Assembly: GCA_012522255.1 (NCBI GenBank)
Contig: JAAYKT010000389.1
Span: 1-5,628, forward strand
Length of the DNA stretch: 5,628 nucleotides
Direction of reading: 5' to 3'
Source: Clostridiales bacterium
GTDB lineage: Bacteria > Bacillota > Clostridia > Lutisporales > Lutisporaceae
Below the pieces are notes generated by a model that did no database searches, was not told the origin of the DNA, and saw only the letters and a program-made list of their open reading frames with translations. The position numbers and the translations under genes were made by a program. Shown here in pieces: positions 1 to 4,749 of the stretch (positions within the stretch are counted from its first letter, which is position 1; each line of letters opens with the position of its first letter).

Positions 1-285
1 ATGCCCCTGGTTTTTTAGGTAATCACCCAAGGTAAACCAGTAATGTCCTGTGGGTTCAAAGCCGACGATAATATCCGTCTTGCTATGCTGCTGACATATG
101 TTTTGCATCCACTCTTCCAATCTTTGAAAACCTTCTGCTGTGTTGCTGAATTTAAGCAGCTTTGACAGCTCTATCCCCCTGAAATCAAAGGCTCTTGCAT
201 AATGGGTTTCTTTGGCTGCATCGATACCTACCACCAGGGTCGAAAATTTGATTTGCGAAATCTTCTCATTTTGTGTATTTTTCAT
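1..285 (-). CDS. IS110-family transposase, N-terminal part (runs off left edge)
   Basis: The minus-strand frame from ATG at 285 gives 95 residues and remains open at the window edge. It starts MKNTQNEKIS and contains VVGIDAAKETHYARAFDF near residues 18-35 and GFEPTGHYWFTLGDYL near 75-90. These match the N-terminal RuvC-like (DEDD) domain of IS110-family recombinases, in which the Asp of the GID motif and the Glu of EPTGHYW are catalytic acids. A perfect AGGAGG lies nine bases upstream of the ATG (295-300 on the plus strand), which fixes the start. The family moves an insertion sequence by RNA-guided recombination using a bridge RNA encoded next to the gene. The C-terminal half with the conserved serine lies outside the window, so intactness cannot be judged. 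Family assignment is firm; assignment to the IS110 subgroup rather than IS1111 is an inference from the N-terminus. Confidence 0.93.
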   Translation of the reverse strand, partial: MKNTQNEKISQIKFSTLVVGIDAAKETHYARAFDFRGIELSKLLKFSNTAEGFQRLEEWMQNICQQHSKTDIIVGFEPTGHYWFTLGDYLKNQGH

Positions 286-516
286 ATAGGGACGCCTCCT
301 CTTTCAATTGTTTGTGCCTCTCTCGTCGGATTAGCACAATTCAATTGTATTAGCGGGCGTCTCTTTTTTCAAAGACCGTTTTCAAGGATTACAGGAATAC
401 TTCTATAAATAATATTGTGGAGTGCTTATTGATAAAAATTCTTTCCCTTTCCTACTCTCCTACATAAATCCTCCACGGTAGTATATAATAGTATATCTGC
501 TATTTATGTAGGGTAG
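286..516 (-). ncRNA. Candidate bridge RNA / structured leader of the IS110 element
   Basis: The transposase leader is unusually structured. Nearest the gene, GACGCC (291-296) pairs with GGCGTC (356-361). Inside that, CAATTG (305-310) pairs with CAATTG (342-347) and TTGTGC (312-317) pairs with GCACAA (334-339). The result is an outer stem, an internal loop of about eight bases per side, and an inner stem with a 16-base loop. Further upstream, CCTACATAAAT (459-469) pairs perfectly with ATTTATGTAGG (502-512) around a 32-base loop. In IS110-group elements the bridge RNA is transcribed from the end upstream of the recombinase and contains stem-loops with internal guide loops, and this arrangement fits. 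Both ends given here are estimates and no guide-target match can be tested, because the element's other end is missing. The structure near the gene also overlaps the AGGAGG, so translational control is an alternative. Confidence 0.38.
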
Positions 517-521
517 TACGG

Positions 522-601
522 CCTTCAAACATTGCATTCCCGCTAAAGTGTCTTTGTTTGAAGGTTGTCTTTTATATAAATGGAACAATTATATAAAAGA
601 C
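522..601. repeat. Two adjacent inverted repeats flanking the IS110 leader
   Basis: CCTTCAAAC (522-530) and GTTTGAAGG (556-564) form a perfect 9-bp inverted repeat around 25 bases. Immediately next to it, GTCTTTTATATAA (567-579) and TTATATAAAAGAC (589-601) form a perfect 13-bp hairpin with a 9-base loop. No T tract of terminator type follows on either strand. They could mark the outer end or target site of the IS110 element, since some family members choose palindromic targets, or be a bidirectional terminator. The repeats are seen directly; the role is unknown. Confidence 0.7.
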
Positions 602-639
602 TGTATATATAGATTTGCCCTCGACTTGTAACATTGCTT

Positions 640-858
640 TACACAGTAATGCCTGAATATGAAAATTATTCCCTTATCTATTACATTGCATTCCATGCCC
701 AAAATCACACACTTTTTTTGATTTATTAGATTTTTGAGCTACAAATTGCTAAGATATAGTAAATGTGGAAACATTGGAATTGACTTGACTTGTAATTTTA
801 AGGTTGCCCCTTTGTCTATATTGGTAACAGGAAAACTAAAAACGAGTGGGGAGCTATT
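640..858 (+). promoter_or_regulatory. Degenerate copy A of the sigma-operon promoter region
   Basis: This stretch aligns almost end to end with 3024-3247, the region in front of the ECF sigma gene. Shared blocks in order are ACATTGCATTCC (683-694), AAAATCACAC (701-710), TATAGT (755-760), GGAAACAT (767-774), TTGTAATTTT (790-799), TTTGTCTATATTG and GTGGGGAG (846-853). It ends in a decayed copy of the sigma-factor start, so it is best read as a partial duplication of the sigma locus. The promoter may still be active, but the reading frame behind it is broken. Whether it drives the DUF6366-like sequence downstream is unknown. Confidence 0.75.
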
Positions 859-897
859 GTGAGAAGGGATAAAAAGATGTGATTTTTTTAAGGATTT
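859..897 (+). pseudogene. Decayed 5' fragment of an ECF sigma-factor gene
   Basis: After a GGGGAG ribosome-binding sequence, GTG at 859 begins VRRDKK. This corresponds to VRKDKNDVIFYED of the intact sigma gene at 3248. Two single-base losses relative to that gene bring in a stop (TGA, 880-882) after seven codons, although the DNA still matches through GTGATTTTTT and AGGATTT. Similarity ends near 897-900, where unrelated sequence starts. It is a non-functional remnant of a duplicated sigma gene. Confidence 0.7.
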
Positions 898-901
898 CCC
901 C

Positions 902-951
902 CCGGCTTTCATTAAAGCTTTCTACGATAAAATAACCAACCCTATACAAAG
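902..951 (-). repeat. 50-bp copy of part of the neighbouring membrane-protein gene
   Basis: This segment matches 1194-1245 with four mismatches and two one-base gaps, from CCGG(C/T)TTTCATTAAA to TATACAAAG. The 1194-1245 copy encodes part of the third membrane helix and the following residues (around FVYGWVIFIVEKFNEGRS) of the minus-strand membrane protein. In this copy the two lost bases break that frame. One edge abuts the decayed sigma fragment and the other abuts the ribosome binding site of the DUF6366-like gene. It is therefore a direct-repeat partner left by a rearrangement. Confidence 0.8.
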
Positions 952-969
952 TGAAAGGAGGCTATAACT

Positions 970-1169
970 ATGGCTATAATGCGCGATAAGAAGATAAACG
1001 AAAAATAGAAGAATATAAGAAACATCCCATGATTAATTTTGCAGATTCAATAAATCGTTCAATGATAGGGGAACCTAAAGAGTTAACAAGAGGAGGCTGT
1101 CTTGCCAGGATTGCTACTGCAGCTATAATTATCGGAATATTATTTTTTCTTTATATATTTCATAAATGA
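970..1169 (+). pseudogene. DUF6366-like small membrane protein, frameshifted
   Basis: ATG at 970 follows a perfect AAGGAGG (955-961) by eight bases and encodes MAIMRDKKINEK before a TAG at 1006. Re-reading one base back, within the five-A run at 1001-1005, gives a continuous frame to TGA at 1167-1169. This carries KIEEYKKHPMINFADSINRS, MIGEPKEL, and a hydrophobic end IATAAIIIGILFFLYIFHK. The repaired product would be about 66 residues with one C-terminal membrane helix. The pattern of a charged N-terminus, a PM-NF-D--NRS motif and a terminal helix fits the small DUF6366 family of Bacillales, whose function is unknown. The likely cause is loss of one A from a six-A run; a sequencing error or polymerase slippage is possible. 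A programmed -1 frameshift is less likely because the upstream GAA codon pairs poorly after slipping. Its 3' end overlaps the convergent minus-strand gene by about 30 bases. Confidence 0.65.
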
Positions 1170-1445
1170 AGAGTTGTATTCAGTTTTTGAACTCCGGCCT
1201 TCATTAAACTTTTCTACGATAAAAATAACCCAACCGTATACAAAGATTAGAATTCCTGAAATTTTTATGGAAGAAAACTCATTAAGGCTAAAAATATCAC
1301 TAATCATGGGGCTCACCCAAAGGATGAACCCCATGATTAACAAATCCCAGATACGGGAACGCTGCTTTGAAGAAGATGATATATATAAATAGTAACCTAC
1401 GGCTATGACTCCAGCAGTCAGTATATAAATATCATAATTTAACAT
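1140..1445 (-). CDS. Small three-helix membrane protein, unknown function
   Basis: The chosen start (MLNYDIYILTAG, ATG at 1445) gives 101 residues and has GGAG six bases upstream. A start four codons earlier (ATG at 1457) is possible but lacks a ribosome binding site. Three hydrophobic stretches are visible: about residues 6-22 (IYILTAGVIAVGYYLYI), 33-50 (IWDLLIMGFILWVSPMI) and 62-81 (IKISGILIFVYGWVIFIV). A lysine-rich tail ends in KYIKKK. I do not recognise the family. It starts 18 bases after the stop of the secreted 271-residue protein, so the two are probably co-transcribed. A membrane partner or immunity-type role is possible but unsupported. Part of its third helix and tail is duplicated, in broken form, at 902-951. 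Confidence 0.7.
   Translation of the reverse strand: MLNYDIYILTAGVIAVGYYLYISSSSKQRSRIWDLLIMGFILWVSPMISDIFSLNEFSSIKISGILIFVYGWVIFIVEKFNEGRSSKTEYNSSFMKYIKKK
1194..1245 (-). repeat. Direct-repeat partner of 902-951 (inside membrane-protein gene)
   Basis: This 52-bp segment lies within the intact minus-strand membrane-protein gene and matches 902-951 in the same orientation. The pair brackets the frameshifted DUF6366-like gene, so recombination between them would remove that gene and the start-distal end of the membrane-protein gene. Confidence 0.8.
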
Positions 1446-1463
1446 CTTACACTCCATTTTAGT

Positions 1464-2279
1464 TTAATTTACTATCCGTAAATACTCAAAATCAACATTT
1501 CTTTGAGTGCCATCCGTCTCTGTATTTAGAAAGTCGGCCATCTCAGCTCCTATAATTGCCTGTGCCTCTGTGGCGACTTCAAATACCACAATATAACTAT
1601 GCCCTCCTTTTAAATAAAAGCTCTTTGTTACATTATAGGATTGATTATCAGAATAACCACTAGTTTTTCTCAAAAAGGTCTGTTCTAGCTCTGTATTATC
1701 ATTAGTGTCTATAAATTTAACGTTTACCTCTAGCACTCCTCCCCATATGTTTCCAGTAATATTAAAGTTACTAGTTACATTATATGTTCCTGTAGAGGGA
1801 GGTGTAAATGTTGTGTAACCCCAACCATTAGCCCATCTATATCCATTTATACCAACCAATGAGCCATTCCTATTTCTGTAACCGGAAGCCCAATAACTAT
1901 CGCTTGTTCCTAATCCTGAACCTCCATGTGCGTTATCTAAAGTAGAAAAACCTTGTAAATACCAAGTTGTTTGCGGACTGTATGAATTTAAATTTTCTTC
2001 AACCTCTCCATTTATAGTATTTTCAATTGCTTTTTTAATAAATTCTTGCGTTGCTTCCTTTTTCTGTTGTTGGCCTTTTGCAATATTTTTATTCAACTCA
2101 TCTTGATTGAATTGGGGAAGAGGTTGTTTTTCAGAAAACTCTTTTATCAAGTTGGCTTCGTACAATGTTAAATTGTGTTCTTCTAGGCCGTATATATTTC
2201 CAGTTGAAGCCAGAGATGTTGTAGAAGAAATGCCTAAAAATAACCCAATCAGAAAAATAATACTCAAATTTTTTCTCAT
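1464..2279 (-). CDS. Secreted protein of unknown function, signal peptide plus beta-rich C-terminal domain
   Basis: The 271-residue product starts MRKNLSIIFLIGLFLGIS, a typical Sec signal peptide, with likely cleavage after SLA (about residue 24). AGGAG about eight bases upstream supports this ATG. Residues 36-98 are charged and probably helical (QQQKKEATQEFIKKAIENT). From about 105 the sequence changes to a Gly/Asn/Ser/Thr- and aromatic-rich beta pattern, with WYLQGFSTLDNAHGGSG, GYRWANGWGYTTFTPPSTG and alternating strands such as GGVLEVNVKFID and HSYIVVFEVATEAQA. The stretch TFTPPSTGTYNVTSNFNI resembles strands of immunoglobulin- or jelly-roll-type sandwich modules, and the family is not recognised. 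There is no LPXTG anchor or C-terminal hydrophobic segment, so release from the cell or loose wall attachment is expected. The small membrane protein follows 18 bases downstream. A secreted toxin, adhesin or carbohydrate-binding protein are all possible. Confidence 0.85.
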   Translation of the reverse strand: MRKNLSIIFLIGLFLGISSTTSLASTGNIYGLEEHNLTLYEANLIKEFSEKQPLPQFNQDELNKNIAKGQQQKKEATQEFIKKAIENTINGEVEENLNSYSPQTTWYLQGFSTLDNAHGGSGLGTSDSYWASGYRNRNGSLVGINGYRWANGWGYTTFTPPSTGTYNVTSNFNITGNIWGGVLEVNVKFIDTNDNTELEQTFLRKTSGYSDNQSYNVTKSFYLKGGHSYIVVFEVATEAQAIIGAEMADFLNTETDGTQRNVDFEYLRIVN

Positions 2280-2299
2280 TTTCTTTTCTCCTTTCGTGA

Positions 2300-2584
2300 T
2301 CCAATTAAGGAAATTGTCTGAGTGAAACCCCAGTTCGGTAACCTAAAAATATGTTATTTCTCCAAAAGCTATCCCCTCCTATCTCAATATTTGAAAATAA
2401 ATCAATGGATTACTCCATTAATCGCAGTATTGTGCAACGAAGTGCTTTCCTTTTGCTTGTTACCTTTAAAGCAATGGTAGCCATTGATGTGTATAATACC
2501 TTGAACTGCGTGATCACTATGATCAGTAAAGTTGGACTCCACATCACCTTCCTTATGTTTCCTATCTACCTACATGCATGCGGC
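2300..2584. other. Gene-poor spacer upstream of the secreted-protein gene
   Basis: No convincing gene is visible. A weak minus-strand frame (2402-2542) could begin at GTG after AAGGAAGG and give 46 residues (VESNFTDHSDHAVQ... ending NGVIH). It has no recognisable motif, and a plus-strand frame overlaps it. Small symmetric elements are present: CAATGG-TAG-CCATTG (2472-2486) and TGATCA twice (around 2511-2525). The promoter of the minus-strand secreted-protein operon should lie in the right-to-left path here, but I see no clear -35/-10 pair. Confidence 0.4.
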
Positions 2585-2725
2585 ATATGAAAATATTTCC
2601 TTCACTTATTACATTGCTTTTCTTTGCTAAAATCACACCTTTTTTAGAAATTTTTATTCATTTTTTCTTTGCAAGTTGCAAAAGTATAGTAAATATGGGA
2701 ACATGAATTTATGTTTAACTTCCAA
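2585..2725 (+). promoter_or_regulatory. Partial copy B of the sigma-operon promoter region
   Basis: Blocks shared with copies A and C appear in the same order and nearly the same spacing: TTACATTGC (2609-2617), AAAATCACAC (2629-2638), TATAGTAAATATGG (2685-2698) and GGGAACAT (2697-2704). After about 2725 similarity fades, and no sigma-like coding start follows. Copy B alone also carries a perfect small palindrome, TTTGCAA-G-TTGCAAA, just before TATAGT. It is either an eroded duplication of the sigma locus or a genuine second target promoter whose gene has been lost. Confidence 0.62.
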
Positions 2726-2795
2726 ATTTTGCGCATATTATAGGTCAATATATAGTGGGAAGTAAAGCTGCAACATCGAAGGTTTGGTGGAGACT

Positions 2796-2876
2796 CTACC
2801 TGAACTGACACAATATAAGGCCTAATAGAAGTGTTAATGCCAATAACAGATATTTTTTCTTACCGACTTTTAACAC
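2796..2876 (-). CDS. Short signal-peptide-like reading frame, possibly a truncated gene
   Basis: GTG at 2876 is preceded by AAGGAGAG at good spacing (nine bases). The frame encodes 26 residues: a basic start (MLKVGKKKY) and a hydrophobic run LLLALTLLLGLILCQF ending at a Cys, then TAG. This is the shape of a lipoprotein or Sec signal peptide with almost nothing after it. Reading through the TAG continues for about 16 more codons (SLHQTFDVAALLPTIY) before the next stop, so it may be a lipoprotein gene broken by nonsense mutations. It could also be a genuine tiny membrane peptide. I do not recognise it. Confidence 0.4.
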   Translation of the reverse strand: MLKVGKKKYLLLALTLLLGLILCQFR

Positions 2877-2927
2877 AATATTACTCTCCTTTCCGAGTCA
2901 ATTTTTGGTTTAATCTAGTCAATAATC

Positions 2928-3023
2928 TTAGATTGACTTTCTGAGATGATACCTACCATCCTTTAACATCATAGAATCAAGATTGCCGCTCTCATAGGCA
3001 CCAGCTCCCATCAATTTGGCACA
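2928..3023 (-). pseudogene. C-terminal remnant of a minus-strand gene, cut at promoter copy C
   Basis: The minus-strand frame ending at TAA (2928-2930) reads ...AKLMGAGAYESG, NLDSMMLKDGRYHLRKSI. The protein-like composition suggests the tail of a real gene. Going upstream, the frame meets a stop at 3024-3026, which is where the similarity shared with promoter copy A begins. The simplest reading is that a gene was cut when the sigma promoter region was placed here. The family is not recognised. The signal-peptide-like frame starts about 50 bases further on in the same direction. A 7-bp inverted repeat (AGTCAAT 2917-2923, ATTGACT 2932-2938) overlaps the stop codon. Confidence 0.4.
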
Positions 3024-3244
3024 TTACACAATACTGCCTAAATATGTAAGTTTCCCCTCTTATCTATTACATTGCATTCCTTGTCCAAAATCACACATTC
3101 TTTTTAGTTTTTTAGATTTTCTCGCTGTAAATTGTTAAGATATAGTAAATATGGAAACATCGTAATTACTTAACTTGTAATTTTCAGGGTTGTCTTTTGT
3201 CTATATTGACAATAAGAAATCCAATAAATGGGTGTGGGGAGGCC
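3024..3244 (+). promoter_or_regulatory. Promoter region (copy C) of the ECF sigma operon
   Basis: This is the only copy in front of an intact sigma gene. It contains ACATTGC (3069-3075), 11 bases, AAAATCACA (3087-3095), TATAGT (3141-3146) and GGAAACAT (3153-3160), then TGTA (3176-3179) 17 bases after GGAAAC. GGAAAC with TGTA at this distance resembles the -35/-10 layout of ECF-sigma promoters, which are usually self-activated; transcription would then begin near 3186, giving a leader of about 60 bases. TATAGT could alternatively be a housekeeping -10 with a poor -35, helped by a factor bound at the upstream two-part element. Conservation among copies A, B and C is seen directly; the promoter roles are inferred. 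Confidence 0.55.
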
Positions 3245-3799
3245 ATGGTGAGAAAAGATAAAAACGACGTGATTTTTTACGAGGATTTATGTAATCAATA
3301 TTTTGAGCGGATTTATTTTTATTGCAAAAGAATGGTCAGGGGGCAAGAGGAATTTATGGATTTTGTAGAAGAATGCACTCAAAACACATTTCTGGAAGCC
3401 CGCAAACAAATCTCTCATTTAAGAGATCACCCTAATGTAGAAGGCTGGTTGTACATCACGGCACGCAACTTAATTAATCAGTCATATAGGGGTATGTATA
3501 TTAAAAAACGGCATGAAGTCATGTTGGAGGAAGATATTTCCCATAATTCGACGGGATTTGATCATGATTTGGAGGAGATTTTTAATAACACAGTGGATTT
3601 GGATGAGCTATATGATCACATATTAGGGCGCCTCAATCAAAATGAATATAGTTTATACACCGATTACTATAAAAACAATATGTCGGTCTCAGATCTTGCA
3701 AAAAAATATGATGTTTCGGCTACCGCTATTACCACTAGAATTTATCGGGTAAAGAAAAAAATTAAAAATCTTGTTAGTGGTTATTTTAAAGAAAACTAA
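3245..3799 (+). CDS. ECF-type RNA polymerase sigma factor
   Basis: The 184-residue product has the size and layout of extracytoplasmic-function sigma factors. Region 2 covers roughly residues 10-78: FYEDLCNQYFERIYFYCKR, then EECTQNTFLEARKQI, then VEGWLYITARNLINQSYR, matching the family's E-TF-A and W-Y-IARN pattern for core binding and -10 recognition. Region 4 covers roughly 120-180: LYDHILGRLNQNEYSLYTDY, then the helix-turn-helix MSVSDLAKKYDVSATAITTRIYRVKKKIK for -35 recognition. GGGGAGG (3236-3242) precedes ATG 3245 by only two bases and GTG 3248 by five. In degenerate copy A the ATG is lost but the GTG is kept, so GTG 3248 (183 residues) may be the true start. A TTG at 3197 is unlikely. 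It heads an operon with a membrane regulator 67 bases downstream, as ECF sigma genes usually do with their anti-sigma factors. Confidence 0.9.
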   Translation: MVRKDKNDVIFYEDLCNQYFERIYFYCKRMVRGQEEFMDFVEECTQNTFLEARKQISHLRDHPNVEGWLYITARNLINQSYRGMYIKKRHEVMLEEDISHNSTGFDHDLEEIFNNTVDLDELYDHILGRLNQNEYSLYTDYYKNNMSVSDLAKKYDVSATAITTRIYRVKKKIKNLVSGYFKEN

Positions 3800-3816
3800 A
3801 AAAATTTCAAAAAATA

Positions 3817-3843
3817 TGTGATTTTACACGACTTGTGCAATGT
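3817..3843 (-). promoter_or_regulatory. Inverted copy D of the two-part element ACATTGC-N11-AAAATCACA
   Basis: Between the sigma and membrane-regulator genes the minus strand reads ACATTGC (plus 3837-3843), 11 bases, AAAATCACA (plus 3817-3825), followed by an AT-rich run. Both halves and the spacing equal those of promoter copies A, B and C, but the orientation is opposite and the flanking bases differ. A site for a regulator acting inside the operon is possible. Confidence 0.55.
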
Positions 3844-3866
3844 TTATATTAGGGAGGGAGACAATT

Positions 3867-4748
3867 ATGGAAAACGACTCAACTGGACATTTCCCTACTA
3901 ACACCAGAAACGATAAGGAGATCATAAAAGAGATCGTTACGGAAAAGGAGCGTGATGCGGATGCGTCTAATAAAATGTATGGCATCTTATACGAAGCCTC
4001 CTTAGCGGATGAGGTAACTATGGATACTGATTTGATTGATGAATGTGTAAAAGCTATCGATCTGATTGAAGGCCGTGAGGAACATTTGGATCAAGAAAAA
4101 ATAACTGCCATGCGGCAAAAAGTTGACAAACAATATAAGGACTGGCTAAAGGTTCAACGCCAACGCAGTTTAAGGAAGCTGTTGGTACAAAGTGCCGCCG
4201 GATTAATCTTATTTTTCTTTATGTCATCTGCGATAGCCATTGCCTTAGGTTACAATCCGATAGAAGTAATTATTGATTGGGGAAAGGATACGTTTCATTT
4301 ATCGTTTCCAAATCACTCCAATGAAGAAAACTTCAACAACCTTGCCGAGCGAAAAATCTATGGCAGCATCGGCGATGCTTTGCATGGTGTTGCTGTAAAA
4401 CCGTTATTGCCAGGGTGGGTTCCTGACGGTTTTGCCTTTACGTATGCCGAAAAATTCACCAGTTTGGACGACACCAAAATTGTGTTATGTTACGAAAATA
4501 GCGCTCATAAAAACATTATTTTCGATTTTGAAATCTATGAGACCCACGTGTCAATAGATACGTTTTTTGAAAAGGATGACAATGTGGTCGAGGTTTATGA
4601 TAAAAACAACATCCCGCATTACATATTTCAAAACCTGGATCAGGTGCAAGCAGTATGGGTCAGTGCAAACATTGTATATAATATCAACGGTGATATTTCG
4701 GCAGACGAAGTGAAAAAGATTATTGATTCTATGAATGGAGGTACGTGA
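3867..4748 (+). CDS. Single-pass membrane regulator with DUF4367-like domain, probable anti-sigma factor
   Basis: The start is ATG 3867 (MENDSTGHFP), behind GGGAGG (3853-3858); an ATG 27 bases earlier has no ribosome binding site. The product is 293 residues. Residues 1-104 are charged, largely helical and predicted cytoplasmic. One membrane helix lies at about 105-128 (LLVQSAAGLILFFFMSSAIA). Residues 129-293 should be outside, with a DUF4367-like domain from about 180: LLPGWVPDGFAFTYAEKF, then VWVSANIVYNINGDISADE near the end. DUF4367 commonly occurs in membrane proteins encoded beside ECF sigma genes in Bacillota. By position and topology it probably holds the sigma factor inside and senses a signal outside. 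No zinc-type H-x3-C-x2-C anti-sigma motif is present, and the N-terminal region is not recognisable, so the anti-sigma role is inference. Confidence 0.82.
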   Translation: MENDSTGHFPTNTRNDKEIIKEIVTEKERDADASNKMYGILYEASLADEVTMDTDLIDECVKAIDLIEGREEHLDQEKITAMRQKVDKQYKDWLKVQRQRSLRKLLVQSAAGLILFFFMSSAIAIALGYNPIEVIIDWGKDTFHLSFPNHSNEENFNNLAERKIYGSIGDALHGVAVKPLLPGWVPDGFAFTYAEKFTSLDDTKIVLCYENSAHKNIIFDFEIYETHVSIDTFFEKDDNVVEVYDKNNIPHYIFQNLDQVQAVWVSANIVYNINGDISADEVKKIIDSMNGGT

Positions 4749-4749
4749 T

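Noticed and set aside
202..408. 68-residue plus-strand frame
   Set aside because: It lies antisense to the IS110 transposase start and its structured leader, with no ribosome binding site.
631..640. Extra ACATTGC block (also 529-535) as further copies of the two-part element
   Set aside because: Neither has AAAATCACA at the 11-base distance, so only the first half is present.
1174..1392. 72-residue plus-strand frame
   Set aside because: It is antisense to the three-helix membrane-protein gene, which has better start signals and clear membrane helices.
2402..2542. 46-residue minus-strand frame starting GTG after AAGGAAGG
   Set aside because: Composition is plausible but there is no motif, and the start signal has tight spacing. 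It is noted in the spacer entry, not called as a gene.
2351..2590. 79-residue plus-strand frame with hydrophobic stretches
   Set aside because: It has no ribosome binding site and no recognisable motif. It overlaps the leader of the minus-strand secreted-protein gene and runs into promoter copy B.
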